The notes under the pieces were generated by a model, which was not told the DNA's origin, did not search any database, and saw only the letters and a list, made by a program, of their open reading frames with translations. From the NCBI GenBank assembly GCA_963693285.1, contig OY848917.1, forward strand, positions 31,073,245-31,137,244: a stretch of DNA of 64,000 bases, given 5' to 3'. Positions 47,912-60,248 of the stretch are shown one piece after another. The first letter of the stretch is position 1, and each line of letters begins with the position of its first letter. The translations under genes and the position numbers were made by a program. Source of the stretch: Xestospongia muta. Taxonomy: Eukaryota > Porifera > Demospongiae > Haplosclerida > Petrosiidae.

Positions 47912-49828
47912 AATTATAATTAACCACTCCTACTTTCACACCTCTAATTTAATAAAAATGGCCCTTGTTATGTCATGTCAGTGTAAACACTGACTTTCTG
48001 AGTGCTAAATTAGTAAAAGCTGTATTACAACAAGTACCTAGTGTTATGGCTTATGCTAGTTGGTCACTGAAGCCAGCTGAAAAAAATTACAGCATCATCG
48101 AAAAGAGTGTTTAGCTCTGGTTTATGCTATTAAGTACTTTAAAAACTACTTCTTGGGGCATTTTTTCACTGTGTATACAGATCACAACCCACTACAGTGG
48201 TTGTCCACACAGAAGATGGAAGGAAAGTTAAGCCACTGGGCTTTGCAACTTCAAGAGTTTGAATTTAAAAATCTTCATTGAAATGGTACCCACAATACGA
48301 ATGCTGATGCTTTGTCACGGCATCCATGTACAGCTGCTACAAAAGTCATTGTGGACCTAGTGAAAGTGAACTCATTAAAGAACAGGCTAATGATCCAATT
48401 CTAGCAAACATCATTTCATGCCTCAAGACAAACAGTAACAAAAAGCCTCAAGGTACAGAATGGAAACACCCACAATACAGAAGGTGGCTTCAACTATGGC
48501 CCCAACTCAAGTTACAGAATGGTCTTCTCTATCGTCATATCATTAAACAGGTTAGTAAAGAGCAGTGTCTAGTGTTGATAGCACCATTAAGTCTCAAAGC
48601 GACTTACCTACAACAATGTCAGGATGCTCTTTATGTGCTCATCAAAGGTATATGAAAACATTACTGCTATTACAAGAAAATGTGTACTAGGTTGGAATGG
48701 CAACAGATACTCAAAATTACTGCGACTTGTGTGATGCTTGCAATCAAACAAAGCCAGCACTAACCCAACTAGTCCCGTTGGTAAATATGCCTATTAGTAT
48801 ACCCTGGGAGATGTTAGGAGTAGATATTCTAAATGTACCAATGTCATGTCAGGTTGATTCTTATATACAAGAGTACTTCACCAAATGGCCTGTGACCATT
48901 CCTCTGAAGGATCAAATAGCAGAAAGTACAGTGAAAGCTCTCATTGAAACCCTTAGTATTTATGGCATATCTACTTATATTCATTCTGACTAGGGAGCTA
49001 ATTCTGACCAGGGAGCACACTTTTAAAAGAGACATGCCAGGGTTTTGGAACACATAAATCACAAACTAGGCCCTACCCTCCCCAAGATGATGGTTTAGTT
49101 GAGCACACCAATCATTCCTTATTGCAGATGTTAAGGACATATTGTGTTGAATCGAGTGATTGGGAAAAATGGCTGCCTCTCCTCCTCTACACCTACTGAT
49201 TCTCAATGCACACATCTACTAAATGCTCACCATATCTTTTAACGTTTGGTAGAGAACCCATACTTCCATCTCATTTACATGGACTAGACACAGACACATG
49301 TGTTTATTCTAAACAACTCCAACATCAGCTAAGTCAGATGTGTTAAATAGTTGAACTGTACCTTATAGATGTAGCATCTACTCACAAGAAGGCATATGAC
49401 ACTCGGGCTCATACTAGGTCATCATTTCAAGCTGGTAATCATGTTTGGTTATCAAAACCAACAGCTGGAAAGCTCTGTTCAAGATAGGAGATTGGGTGGA
49501 CTGTTTTGGAACACAATTCAGGTCAACCAACTGTCATAATTGCAGACTCGGATGGACGAAAGAAGACAGTTCATATGAATCGTTTACAGCTCCATACTCT
49601 TACACCAGTTCTAAAAGGAATACCACAGCACTCTCCAACACTTACACCATGTTGTCAGCAATCTCCTTTTGAACATTCTGTTAGTAGGTCTGAAGATGAA
49701 TTATCTAACAATTACCCATTAGAAGAACCTTCCACTTCTCGACCTACCCGCACACTCAGAGTTCCGGATATATATGCTCCCTATGTCACTTTGTCACTCG
49801 AGACGAGCTCTTGAAGAGAGGGAGGTTA
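47912..49828 (+). pseudogene. Ty3/gypsy RNase H-integrase remnant
   Basis: The plus strand shows RNase H motifs (VMAYASWSLKPAEKNYSIIE, VYTDHNPLQWLS, NADALSRHP; about 48,040-48,330), a degraded HHCC region (CDLCDACNQTKP, about 48,720-48,760), an integrase core (MLGVDILNVP and, after a stop, DQGAHF near 49,003) and a C-terminal chromo-like piece (SGQPTVIIADSDGRKKTVHM NRL, about 49,515-49,590), ending at 49,815. It has many stops. The first 95 bases (47,912-48,007) are a repeat also found at 50,582-50,683 and about 62,205-62,295, so the pol start is deleted. The purine tract AGAGAGGGAGG precedes an LTR. Confidence 0.7.
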
Positions 49829-49970
49829 TGTAGGATAGTAATTATAACATTAATTAACGTTAATCAACATTAATAATCAATAAACGAGAGCACATGTTGT
49901 TTTGAACTGATTGTTTTTGTAAATTGTTGTTTTGAGGAATATTGTATAATTTGTATTATACTACCATCAA
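49829..49970 (+). repeat. gypsy LTR candidate
   Basis: Starts TGTAGGATAG after the polypurine tract and ends near 49,970, where sequence matching the Harbinger region at 61,590 begins. No 5' partner was found. Confidence 0.4.
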
Positions 49971-49974
49971 CTGG

Positions 49975-50580
49975 TGCTACCATCGATTGCACTTCCACAA
50001 TTTGGAAACCCAAAGTGTCTCAAAAACCGTCAATGATCTCATTTAATGCTTCACCACTGAAAACTTTATATAATGCTTCATCAGAACTTTCACAATAGCT
50101 GTGCATATGTATTTATTATGCAACAAACTGCGGATCTTGAAACACCAAACAAATGTCCAGAATTCTGTACTCTGTCCTGTTGAGAGAAAGCAAATTGTAA
50201 AGACTAATTGTAGTTCAACTGGAATGGCATGTCGAACTTGGATATCTTCCTTCTCCATGTACACCTTTAATCCAGAACATAAATACTGAATGGTTACATT
50301 CCTAACCCAAAAATTCTCATACCAATCATTTTAATTGAAAGTTCTATTGACAATGTAGTCTCAAAAATCAGAGCTTCTAGACCTAATCTAATTAAATCTC
50401 ACTATGTAATGTTGAGAAGGCAGTGTGGATGATAATATCAAAACAAGGAAAGCCATTTTTGTCTCCCTTGTCTTGAAAAGAAGATACTCCTTCTGATTAG
50501 TACTTCCAGGAGGAAGCCTCCTTAAAGCCAACATAAGCATATCAATTCTTAAAGACTCCATCTTTCATTAATTACTATTA
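49975..50580 (-). pseudogene. PIF/Harbinger transposase, N-terminal part, copy 1
   Basis: It matches 61,590-62,190 closely. The minus strand encodes parts of the helical N-terminus and linker of a DDE_Tnp_4-type transposase, including KVYMEKEDIQV, VELQLVFTICFLSTGQSTEF and IVKVLMKHYIKFSV, the last aligning with 'V...L...Y.KFP.G' of Harbingers. Frames are broken. The catalytic part seen in copy 2 is absent here, cut at about 49,972 by the gypsy LTR. Confidence 0.55.
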
Positions 50581-50739
50581 TTATAATTAACCACTCCTAC
50601 TTTCACACCTCTAATTTAATAAAGTTGGCCCTTGTTATATCATGTAAGTGTAAACATTGACTTTGTGAGTGCTAAATTTCCACAGACACAAGTATCAGAA
50701 TTAACCTAGGCTAAATATACTAGTGTAAACAGCTCATAA

Positions 50740-51398
50740 TGTTGTTTGAAGAAGAGGAGACACTATCAAATTGTTTGTCATAACCAACTAGTAAAATAGA
50801 TTCTATTCAAGAAAGTGAGTTCCTAGGACAGATACTAGATGTCAAAGGAGATGAGAAGTCATGGAATATTACTCTCCAGTTGATTGGTCAGTCCTGTCAA
50901 TTCAACCTTGATAGAGGAGCAGATGTAACAGGAATTCCAGAAGATAATTATCGAAGTTAAGAAAGAATCAAATTACAACCCTCAGATCAAGTACTGAGAG
51001 ATACTAGGTTATTGACATTCTGACTCCATTTACATTGACAACACCTTCAATAATACCACTCCATTTCTTCTCTAAAGTCAAAGAAGAAATCATTTAAATG
51101 GAAAGTACAGGAGTACTCTGTATAGTTGATGAACCAACACAAATGGTGTTCAGGAATGGTTGTCATATCAAAACCTATTGATAAGGTATGTATATGTGTT
51201 CATCTTACTAAATTGAATGAACAAATAATTAGAGAGAGGCCTATCCTGCCTTCTAAAGACAGTTGTTGATATAAATAAGAATTGCCAAAATATTTTCCAA
51301 ATTGGATGCTAATTCAGGGTTCTGGCAAATTAGACTAGCCAAAGAATCATCATTTTGAACCAATTTCAATACCCCATTTGGAAGAATTTGCTTTAATA
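50740..51398 (+). pseudogene. gypsy protease-RT, 5' part
   Basis: Broken frames show ESEFLGQI, then an aspartic-protease-like FNLDRGADVTGIP (DRGA in place of DTGA), then RT blocks with DEPTQ..., VVISKPIDK, VHLTKLNEQI, LDANSGFWQIRLA and TPFGRICFN. A shared TAA after YRS and other stops are also present at 62,575 in copy 2, so the element was dead before it was duplicated. Confidence 0.65.
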
Positions 51399-51625
51399 TG
51401 TAGAAAAAGAGCACTTAAAGCTCAGATTGTTTACATAATGTAATGTGTTTTGTATGGTATCTGTGACATGAATATTCAGTGTATGAGCACATGTATGATT
51501 TGCTAGAACATTCTATCATGTGGTGTATCTAGAAAATTCTTTTTCATTGTTGTTATGTTTGGATATATATCATTGAGTTTTGTTTTCCAAGCCTGTCTTT
51601 GTCAATCTTACAAATAAAACTATCA
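51399..51625 (+). repeat. copia 5' LTR
   Basis: 227 bp, TG...CA. It holds an AATAAA signal near its end. The copy at 63,016-63,242 is the matching 5' LTR of the duplicated block. Confidence 0.9.
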
Positions 51626-51664
51626 GGTTATGAGCCCAGCATTGCCTAAATAAGGTGTAAAGCA

Positions 51665-52400
51665 AGAGATGCAGAGAAGACTATAACAGTCCCACTGACG
51701 GAATCCAATTATCCTATGTGGAAAGTCCAGTGCAAGACGAGTCTTATGAAAGATGGACTGTGAGGAATTGTCAATGGGAGTGAAACAGCTCCAGAGGAGG
51801 GTACTGACATGTACTCCAAATTAGTAACTCGAAGGTATTGTGCCCTCGCAACTATTGTTCTGTCCATCGACCCATGTTTGCTCTACCTTATCGGTGATCC
51901 AAAGGACCCTATAGCTGTTTGGGAATTGCTCGTTGGGCAGTTTCAAAAGGCAACGTTGGCGAACAAGCTAGCATTACATCAAAGTCTGCATTCGTTATGC
52001 TTAAAGGAGAGTGAGAATATTCAAGACCACATTATGGCTATTACTGAGAATTTCAACGAATTAGCTGTAATAGGAGACAACATTGAAGATGAGGACAAAG
52101 TCGTTTATCTGATAGCTAGTCTTCCAGAATCGTATGATATGTTGGTCACAGCACTGGAAGCTAATACTGATGTACCAGACATGAAAACTGTCACTGAACA
52201 TTTGCTACATGAAGAATGAAAAATAAAGGATTGAAATGCCTCAAGCGCAACACTTGAAGGAATAAAAGAAGAAGCAATGGTGGTAAAGCAGAAGAAATGA
52301 GGACCCAGATGCCATTTATATAAGAAAGTTGGACATATGCAACGAAACTGTCATAAGTGAGAAAGAAAGTTTGAAGGTTGGAATAGGCACATGAAGGAGT
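51665..52400 (+). pseudogene. copia gag
   Basis: A 136-codon open part (51,809-52,219) encodes a UBN2/copia-type gag: ALATIVLSIDPCLLYLIGDP, KDPIAVWELLVGQFQKATLA, SLCLKESENIQDHIMAITEN and ASLPESYDMLVTALEAN. Upstream, the N-terminus has a TGA at about 51,760 (TGG in the 63-kb copy). After the gag frame a TGA interrupts KIKD; the same TGA is in the 63-kb copy. A zinc knuckle follows near 52,309-52,352 (CHLYKKVGHMQRNC) with the second Cys replaced by Tyr in both copies. Confidence 0.75.
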
Positions 52401-52469
52401 AAATCCCGAGTTAACTGTGCAGAGTCTAGAAGTCGAAATCATGATTCTGATTGCGATGAAGTCGGTTTA

Positions 52470-55400
52470 GTGGTTCAACATGTTTTATCAGCTGGAGTTG
52501 AGATGTCATCTAGAAGGAACTGGATCATGGACTCAGGAGCTACTTGTCATATATACAATGATTGTAACTCATTTGTTGAACTGCATAATCTGAAGAAGAC
52601 TCTTGATGTCACTCTTGGAGATGGTCATACGTTGAAAGCCATCGGGCATGGAACAGTGATCTTGATGATGAAGACTGGTTGCTTAACAAGGAAGTGTAAG
52701 TTCCATGATGTATTGTTTGTTCCCAATCTTACCTGCAATTTACTAAGTGTGTCCAAAGTTGTAGAAAAGAAAATCTCAGTTACCTTTAATGAGCATGGAT
52801 GTGTCATTAACGAAACTAAACACAGATTGATCACTGTTGGATACAAAGTTGGAAGTCTCTACCATGTGATGTATGCTAAACCGAAGGATCATGTTTACGC
52901 TGTTACTGAGCTAAAACTGCCAGAAAACAATGAGCAGTTGTCAAGAGAACATCTGCGGCACCATTGATATGCCTTGGAGTGAAAAACCTTCAAAACTAGC
53001 AAGTGAAAAACTTGTAGAGGAGTATGACTATTGTGCTTCGAAGCAGATCACGTTCTGTGAACCTTGCCGGAAAGGCAAACACAAAAAAAGTCAATTTCCA
53101 CCTTATAGTAAGAGGACAACAGCTGAACCTCTGGAATTGGTCCATAGTGACGTCTGTGGAAAACTGGAGTCAAAATCCCTGAGTGGTGCTGAGTACTTTG
53201 TTATATTCATTGATGATAAGACAAGGTTTGTCTGTGTATATGTGATTAAACATAAAAGTAATGTATTCAAAAAGTTTTGTGAGTGGAAGACAGAAGTGGA
53301 GAAATCGCTAGGACACTGTGTAACGACTCTTCATACTGATAATGGGGGCAAGTATACCTCAACTGAATTTGAAGCATACCTCAGAAACGAAGGAATAAAG
53401 CATGAGCTTACCATTCCCAAGTGTCCTGAGCAAAATGGAGTAGCTGAGAGGTTAAACAAGACATTGATTGAGATGGTTCATGCTATGTTAGCTGATTCAG
53501 GACTAGTTAAGTCTTTTTAGGCTGAAGTGCTTGCAACTGCTGTGTATTTACGAAATCAATGCCAACAAAAGCTATTGAAGGGAAGACTCCATACGAAGCA
53601 ATCAGTGGTGAGAAACCAAAAGTAGGACATTTGAGAGTTTTTGAATGTACTGCGTATTCACATTTTCCAAAAGACGAAAGATATAAGTTGGATGACAAAG
53701 CACGAAGGTGTATCTTCCTAGGGTATTCTACCAACCGAAAAGAATATCGTCTATACTATCCAAACTGTTTAAAAATTGTCCATAGTCGTGATGTGAAATT
53801 CAACGAACTTGTAAGCGGAGTTGAGAAGGAGACTGCAACTGAAATGACAAGAAATTCACGAGTGATAATTCACTGTTCCAGGGATGATGTTGATTCCTCG
53901 AAAGGAAGAAACTGAAGAACAGGAGAGGGATAATAAAGAAAGCACTGTGACAGAAGAGAGAACAGAGCCGACAGTCAGACGATATAATCGTGAAATGAGT
54001 CGCCCTGATTACTATGGCATATGGGTCAACTCTGTTAATACCATCACTGAACCACTCACTGTGAAAGAGGCACTAAGTTCTTCTGAGAAGGAGAATTGGA
54101 AAGGAGCAATGCAGGCTGACTTTGAATCTCTTCACTCAAACAAGGTTTGGGATCTAGTGCCCCCGCTGAAAGATCAAAAGGTCATCAACAGCAAGTGGGT
54201 TTTCAAATGTAAGTTAGGTGAAAATGGACTAGTTGAATGCTACAAGGCAAGACTGGTTGCACAGGGATACTCACAGAGACCAGGACTAGATTATGAGGAA
54301 ACCTTCTCTCCTGTGGTTCATTTTGAGTCTGTTCACTCAGTTATAGCTCTTGCCATTCATGGGAAGATGAAACTCCATCAAATGGATGTAAAGACTGCAT
54401 TCCTAAATGGAGAATTAACTGAAGAAGTGTTCATGAAACAACCCGAACGTTTTGTGGAAGAGGGTAAGGAAAACTTAGTCTGTCGACTGAAATGAAGCAT
54501 CTATTGGCTAAAGCAGTCACCATGCTGCTGGAACACTGCCCTTGATGATCATCTAAGAATGATGAAGTTCGTACAAACAAAAGGTGATCCATGTTTATAT
54601 GTGTCTACTGATGGAGAACCTGTCATTATTGTAGTTTAGGTAGACGATATTTTAGTAGCTGGAAGGACTGATAAGAGAATTGCTGAAGTGAAGACTACCA
54701 TTGCTAATCAATTTGATGTTAAGGATATGGGTAAATTGTACTATTTCTTAGGAGTTAAAGTTGTCCAAGGCCTTGAGGCAGGTACTATATGGATGGGACA
54801 ACCAACATATACAGAGAATCTTGTTTCATATTTTAGTATGCAAAATGTCAAGACCTGTAAGACACCTGTTAACCCTAGTCTGAAACTGACTAAAGCAAAG
54901 GATGACTCGACATACATTGATGGAGAATTGTATCAGTCTGCAGTTGGAAAGCTAATCTACCCTTCCACAAGAATGAGGCCAGACATCGCCTTTGCTGTGA
55001 GCAACGTTGCCAAGTTTACAGCGAAACCTACTGAACAGCAGTGGAGAGCAATGAAGCATATCATACAGTATCTAGCTGGTACCACCAACTTCGGATTACT
55101 GTTCACCAGGAATGAATCAACTGAATGTACAGGATACTCGGATGCTGACTGGGGAGGAGATATTGATAATAGAAAGTCCACATCAGGCTACCTATACCTA
55201 ATGTCAGGAGCACCTGTTAGCTGGAGAAGTAAGAAGCAATCATGTATAACGTTGTCAACTGCCGAAGCTGAATATATGTCCTTAACATCTACAGCTCAAG
55301 AGGTCATTTGCCTGGATTGTCTTCTTGTTGAATTACAGAAGGAGTCAATTACACCAGCTATCATACATGAAGACAACCAATCAGCTATATGTATGACTAA

Positions 55401-55600
55401 AACCCAACATTTCATGGTTGAAGCAAACATGTTGCCATAAAATACCATTTCACAAGAGATGAAGTCAAGAAGGGAAAAATCAATGTCCGATACTGTAAGA
55501 CTGAAGACATGATTGCTGATATGCTAACAAAAGGACTGTATGCTGAGCAATTCATGAAACTAAGAAAATGGCCGGAGTAAAGGAATTACACCAACAATCA
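52470..55600 (+). pseudogene. copia pol (protease, integrase, RT, RNase H), frameshifted
   Basis: Protease with WIMDSGATCHIY (52,520-52,555). Integrase at 52,930-53,520 with CEPCRKGKHKK, LVHSDVCGKLESK (Asp 1), LHTDNGGKYTS (Asp 2) and PEQNGVAERLN (Glu), then a stop; the next frame (53,559) has VGHLRVFECTAYSHFPKDER and FLGYSTNRKEYRLY. RT at about 53,980-54,680 has KSGWVFK-like, ARLVAQGYSQRPGLDYEETF and HQMDVKTAFLNGELTEEVFM; the catalytic box reads V-V-stop-VDDILVAG, a TAG replacing Tyr of YVDD at 54,637-54,639. RNase H (54,688-55,440) has TGYSDADWGGD, WRSKKQSCITLSTAEAEYMS and HEDNQSAI, then shifts into RDEVKKGKINVRYC to near 55,580. At least four lesions. Confidence 0.85.
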
Positions 55601-55619
55601 GACATAAAGTGAGAAGGAG

Positions 55620-55839
55620 TGTAGAAAAAGAGCACTTAAAGCTCAGATTGTTTACATAATGTAATGTGTTTTGTATGGTATCTGTGTATATGAATATTCA
55701 GTTATGAGCACATGTATGATTTGCTAGAACATTCTATCACGTGGTGTATCTAGAATATTCTTTTTCATTGTTGTTACGTTTGGATCATTGAGTTTTGTTT
55801 TCAAGTCCGTGTTTGTCAATCTTACAAATAAAACTATCA
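55620..55839 (+). repeat. copia 3' LTR
   Basis: 220 bp, same ends as the 5' LTR, missing an ATAT-containing indel (about 55,783). Confidence 0.9.
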
Positions 55840-57165
55840 TAATAGGCTTCCCTTTGGTATTACCTCAGCCTCAGAATATTACCAAAAGCATATATTTGAT
55901 ATTCTTGTAAGTCTACATGGAGTGATTTGTATGATAGATGACATTCTCATTTATGGCAGTTCACAAGAGGAGTATGATTAATGTTTGTCTATAGTTCTTC
56001 AAATCTTAGAAAGAGAAGGGGTAACACTCAATGTAGAGAAATGTCAATTCTTCACAATTGAAGTTACGTTTTGAGGACAACTTTTACAAGCCACAGGTAT
56101 TCAACCTGATCATGACAAGATCCAGACTATTCTCAACTTACCAGAACCTCAACGTAAGGAGATTTCTAGGAATGGTAAATCAGCTCAGTAAGTACAGCTC
56201 AGTAAATGTGTCACCTCTATCTCTACATGCCTAATCAACCAATTATTGTATCAGCAGATGTATCATATCTTATTGGATAGGTGCTATTATAAGACATAGA
56301 CAACCAGATGGTAAAGTCAGGCCTGTCACCTATGTGTCAAGATCACTTACAAATACAGAACAGCAGTGTGAACAGATTGAGAAGAAATTGAGAATGAAGC
56401 TAATGAGATTCAAATACACCATTTCTCATGTATCAGGGAAAGAATTAGTTACTGCATATGCATATTGTCTCAGCAGGAATTGAATCAGCAAGATAATGTT
56501 CTTTACCAAAAAGCAACTAAATTTGTTAATATTGTCATTGATAGTCTCCAGCCTCAGATGGATACCTCAAAGAGATAAAAGTCACTAAACAATAATCAAG
56601 TACTGTTTGAGTCAGTTAAACCATATTATCCTTTTACAATAGAACTAACAGTAAATAATGAACTACTACTCAGAAGAGTAAGACTCATCTACCACCTACA
56701 CTACAATCACAGATAATGAAGAGACTTCATAGTGCCAACAAAGGATCACTAAAACCAGACAACAAGCTAAAACTTCAGTATGGTGACCTAATACAAGTCA
56801 TCAAATTACTGAAATTGTCAATCTTTGTTCTGAATGTTCGAAACTAGATATTGATGTCCTGAGCCATTATACCATCTGAATATTCACAGTTGCCATGGCA
56901 ACACATTGCAAGTGATTTATTTTAGTGGAAAAATTCAATGTATATATTAGTTATCAACTATTTCTCACAATATATTGAAATATCAAAATATCAAGAACCA
57001 CAGCAGAAGCCAAAAAAACCATTTATACCATACTATGAACAAATCAATTTAAAAGAGAAGGAATTAAGAGAGAAGCAAAAACAGAATTACAACCATCGTT
57101 ATAGAGTAAAGGAGAGAAAATGTGTGGATACCAGATTCTAACACTAATGAGACAGTCATTCTTAG
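55840..57165 (+). pseudogene. gypsy RT end, RNase H and integrase remnant
   Basis: Begins RLPFGITSASEYYQKHIFDI, then the RT box IDDILIYGSS (55,938-55,968), VTLNVEKCQFF, a RNase H start (PIIVSADVS) and integrase pieces (LPWQHIASDLF, NYFSQYIEISKY, about 56,895-56,990). A Lys-rich tail (EKELREKQKQNYNHRYRVKE) leads to about 57,135. All are interrupted by stops. Confidence 0.7.
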
Positions 57166-57179
57166 TTTCCCAATTAAAT

Positions 57180-59777
57180 TTTTACCTCCCGAACTATCTC
57201 TACTCCAGCATTAATAACATGATCATGGTTCATGATAAAATAAAAAATTTCCACATATTACAGTGTTACATCATCATGTTGTAAATATTACATCATTATA
57301 CCATATATCCTTAATAAGAAAAAATTGTTTTATCTTCTGTTTAATTAGGTGAATATGTAATCACTTTTATTTGAAGCAAACATATACTAGAGTAGAGGTT
57401 TTAGTGCATCAAAGTCTTGTTACTGAATGAAATAACAGCTAGAAATATAGTTTCAAACACTTCAGTAATGTATTCATGAGAAATGAAGGTGATTATAATA
57501 TACCAAAACATGCGGGCTTTACCAGTTGTTTTCTCTTTCTGTGTCCTTTTTGCACTGTGCTTCCTTTAGGTCTGCCAGTAGGCTTACGAATAGATTTACT
57601 GGTAAGCTACCTCCTCCTGTCTTCTACAAAACTTTCTTGATGAAATTTATGAAAACAGTTTTGAGTAAAAAAGTATAATGGAGCTTCACACTTGCTATAC
57701 TGACATGTTGTTCGCTTCTTACACCACAAGTGACTTTACAATACACACAGTCCTTACCTTTATACAATCTCACTGGTGTATGTTCAACAGCAGGATCACA
57801 TCTCCCAGCTACTGATTGATGAAGTGACACTTTAATATCACCAAGGTTTTACGAAAATTGAAATGACTTAGTTTTCCTCTAGGATGAACCTTTTTGTAGA
57901 TAATGTACGAGTTCACAATAGCAATCTAAACAAAGTGTAAGAATGTCTTCCAGTATTTACGTGTTTGGTGAAGAATATTGTAATACTTGATAAGTTCATC
58001 AAACAGATAAACATCATTCATTAAACAATTATAACTATAGACTATTGCAGGAATTGGTACATCTTTCTTCTCATTTACTTCAACATTATTTTTTACATTT
58101 CTAAGCACTGTACCCTCACAATAACTGGGATGTTCATTAGACATAACAGATACACACTTAGTATCATTCCACACTACATACACCAATGTTCCATCACGTA
58201 CATATACACCATCACCTTGACTCATAGACTTATGTGCCAGTTTCTTCTTCAGGTTTGAGATTTCAGTAGGAACTTCAACACAATTACAGTCAAGGGTACC
58301 TGTGACATGAACACCAAGCCCATTTAAGTCATAGATCAAGTTATAATACACAGCTGGTATTAAATTTATCTATGTAAACAGAATACCCTTGTGATAAATT
58401 TCTTTCAGCAATCTCGTAACGACATCATATCCTAGACCATTTCAGCTCTTGACCTCTCCATTCTTTCCTCTCTATACAGAAAAGGATGATGTATACCCAT
58501 TGTGTGCATCACATAAGTATGACAACTTGAAATCTCACTTGACAGGTTTGTCATAAATATATTGACAAAATGAAAACCATGCCTTGGACTACACCATTCG
58601 CTCATCTATACTGATCTAACAATGTGGTTGGTAAAGCTCTTTAAAGCGCTTTTGAAGATGGTTGTTCAGTGGTCATACTTTACAAAGTTTGTCCCCTTCT
58701 TCCTTCAACTTCTTCTCCGTGTCTTCATTTACTACATGCAAAAATGATAGATAGCCTTCAAGTTCAAATCTGTTTCGACTGAAGACTTTAGAAATTAGAG
58801 GATTATAACACAAACTTGTAGACATCCACATGAGTCTGTAGCAAGGTACACTACGATATCCCAAATGAACAAATATTGCCACAAGCAAATAGAAATCATC
58901 TGGGACCATCTGTTTAAACTATCAATACATTGTTGGATGGTTATTATTCTGGAGCTCAGCATACTCATTGGTAGCATCACTAATTTTCTGAACTATGTCC
59001 ATATCAAAATAAAGTTTGAAAAGATCTGCTGGCAATAGTTCACTAAAACCCAATGGCAAATGTGCTCCGACAGATCTCAAAGGATTGAAGTCATGAGTTT
59101 TTAGAATATTACGATTAATCTCAGACAAGTCATGTACTTGAAATGTCTTTGTGTTTTTTGTCAATGGTTCGGCGTTTGGATTTAAGGATGTACCCCTGCC
59201 ACAACCTTGACCCCTTCCATAACTCCTGCCACAACCACGACTCCTTCCTCGACTCCTGTCACTTCCACATCATTGATAAGCTGTCAGAGTGTCTACACAA
59301 CTATGATTATCTTCACTGTTTTCCTCCTGTTCACTACACTCACTGCCTTCATCACATGATGTATCATTGCCATCATCCTCAGGTGTCACCTCTGCATGTA
59401 ATTATTCTGCCTCAGTGTCAGTTAGGTCAAAGCCTGAATCTAAATCCTTGCTTGAAGAATTATTAGTTAGAAACTGACTTTCATCATTCGAGGTATCAAA
59501 CAAGAGTTCATGAACATCAGATGTAGTATAAACAGTTTTACTATGGTCTGTACTGGGGGCCTTTGTGACTTATCTACAAAGTTCAAACATTGCATGTGAG
59601 CTTATCATAATTATATGATATAAATATCTTAGATTTAGGAGGAACGTCTTCATCAGATACTTCTTGCTCATCAGGACTTTCATCTGAGTCAAGTAAATCC
59701 AGGCATTCAGAACTGTAAGATCGTACACTCACACTATCATCTTCCTGAAGCAAACTCAACATGTGGCTTACATCCAT
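57180..59777 (-). pseudogene. piggyBac transposase copy 2, inactivated
   Basis: Reading down from the ATG at 59,777: MDVSHMLSLLQEDDSV and a Ser/Asp-rich exon ending at AAG|AT (59,628/59,627), where copy 1 has a GT donor. Next come an acidic region and SRGRSRGCGRSYGRG (RG-rich, about 59,250). Then FNPLRSVGAHLPLGFSELLP, DFYLLVAIFVHLGYRSVPCY, SRNRFELEGYLSFLHVVNED and ISIDERMV (58,590, between stops). After 58,351 an open 141-codon stretch reads LGVHVTGTLDCNCVEVPTEI, YVVWNDTKCVSVMSNEHPSY and FDELIKYYNILHQTRKYWKT, as in piggyBac's late domain. The C-terminus (57,624-57,830) is Cys-containing (CVYCKVTCGVRSEQH), then TGRPKGSTV near 57,560. Stops after DTEAE and TAYQ are shared with copy 1. Confidence 0.8.
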
Positions 59778-59949
59778 GCATCCAAAGATTTGCTTAAAAT
59801 TTACTTTTCTAATTATACAAATGAAATATATTTCTGGCCAATAATTAGAGTTTTTTCTACAAGAGGCAAAATGTTCCAGCTCCTCTTAGTCTAGCAAATG
59901 TAAGTTTTGAGAAAAAAATTGATATCAAGAGTTTACACAATTTTGCATG

Positions 59950-60248
59950 GAGTGGGAAACCAAGAGTTAAAGAAATGCCATATTAATAATTGGTTTAGTG
60001 ATAAGGAGAAATTACTGAGACATTGTTAGTAACCCTCAAGAGAGTTCTCCTATTATTGATGAAGCATCTTTAGAAGATCCAACTGGTGATGAGACTATCC
60101 AAACTCAAACTAATAATGTTCCTATTGCAATTAATTGTAATGTCAAAGACAACATCACTAGAAGTGGAAGAATATCTCAACCACCAGTATGATATAATCT
60201 GTATTGGACTTAAGAACCTAATATGTATTGACCTCCCAGAATAAGAGA
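59950..60248 (+). pseudogene. gypsy integrase tail (paralog of 6,540-6,831)
   Basis: Matches 6,540-6,831 with scattered changes and a frame-breaking deletion near 59,985. It ends TRSGRISQPPV before the LTR. It continues the gypsy of 50,582-57,165 on the far side of piggyBac copy 2. Confidence 0.6.

Larger units (their letters stand above)
51399..55839 (+). mobile_element. complete Ty1/copia element, TSD TAATA
   Basis: LTRs at 51,399-51,625 and 55,620-55,839 begin TGTAGAAAAAGAG and end ACTATCA, flanked by TAATA at 51,394-51,398 and 55,840-55,844. The primer site just after the left LTR (GGTTATGAGCCCAGC) matches the anticodon loop of initiator tRNA-Met, as in Drosophila copia. A polypurine tract (GAGAAGGAG) precedes the right LTR. 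The two LTRs differ at about ten places by eye, including a small indel, so this is not a very recent insertion. It interrupts a gypsy RT gene. Confidence 0.92.
50582..60248 (+). mobile_element. Ty3/gypsy element split by a copia and by piggyBac copy 2
   Basis: Three plus-strand parts make one element: 50,582-51,398 (protease and start of RT), 55,840-about 57,165 (end of RT, RNase H, integrase) and about 59,950-60,248 (integrase tail), followed by an LTR at 60,249. Part 1 ends TPFGRICFN and part 2 begins RLPFGITSASEYY, the two sides of the RT 'F.RLPFG' motif, so the join is in the middle of one motif. A 5' LTR and gag were not recognised, so the 5' end is truncated near 50,582. Confidence 0.75.
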
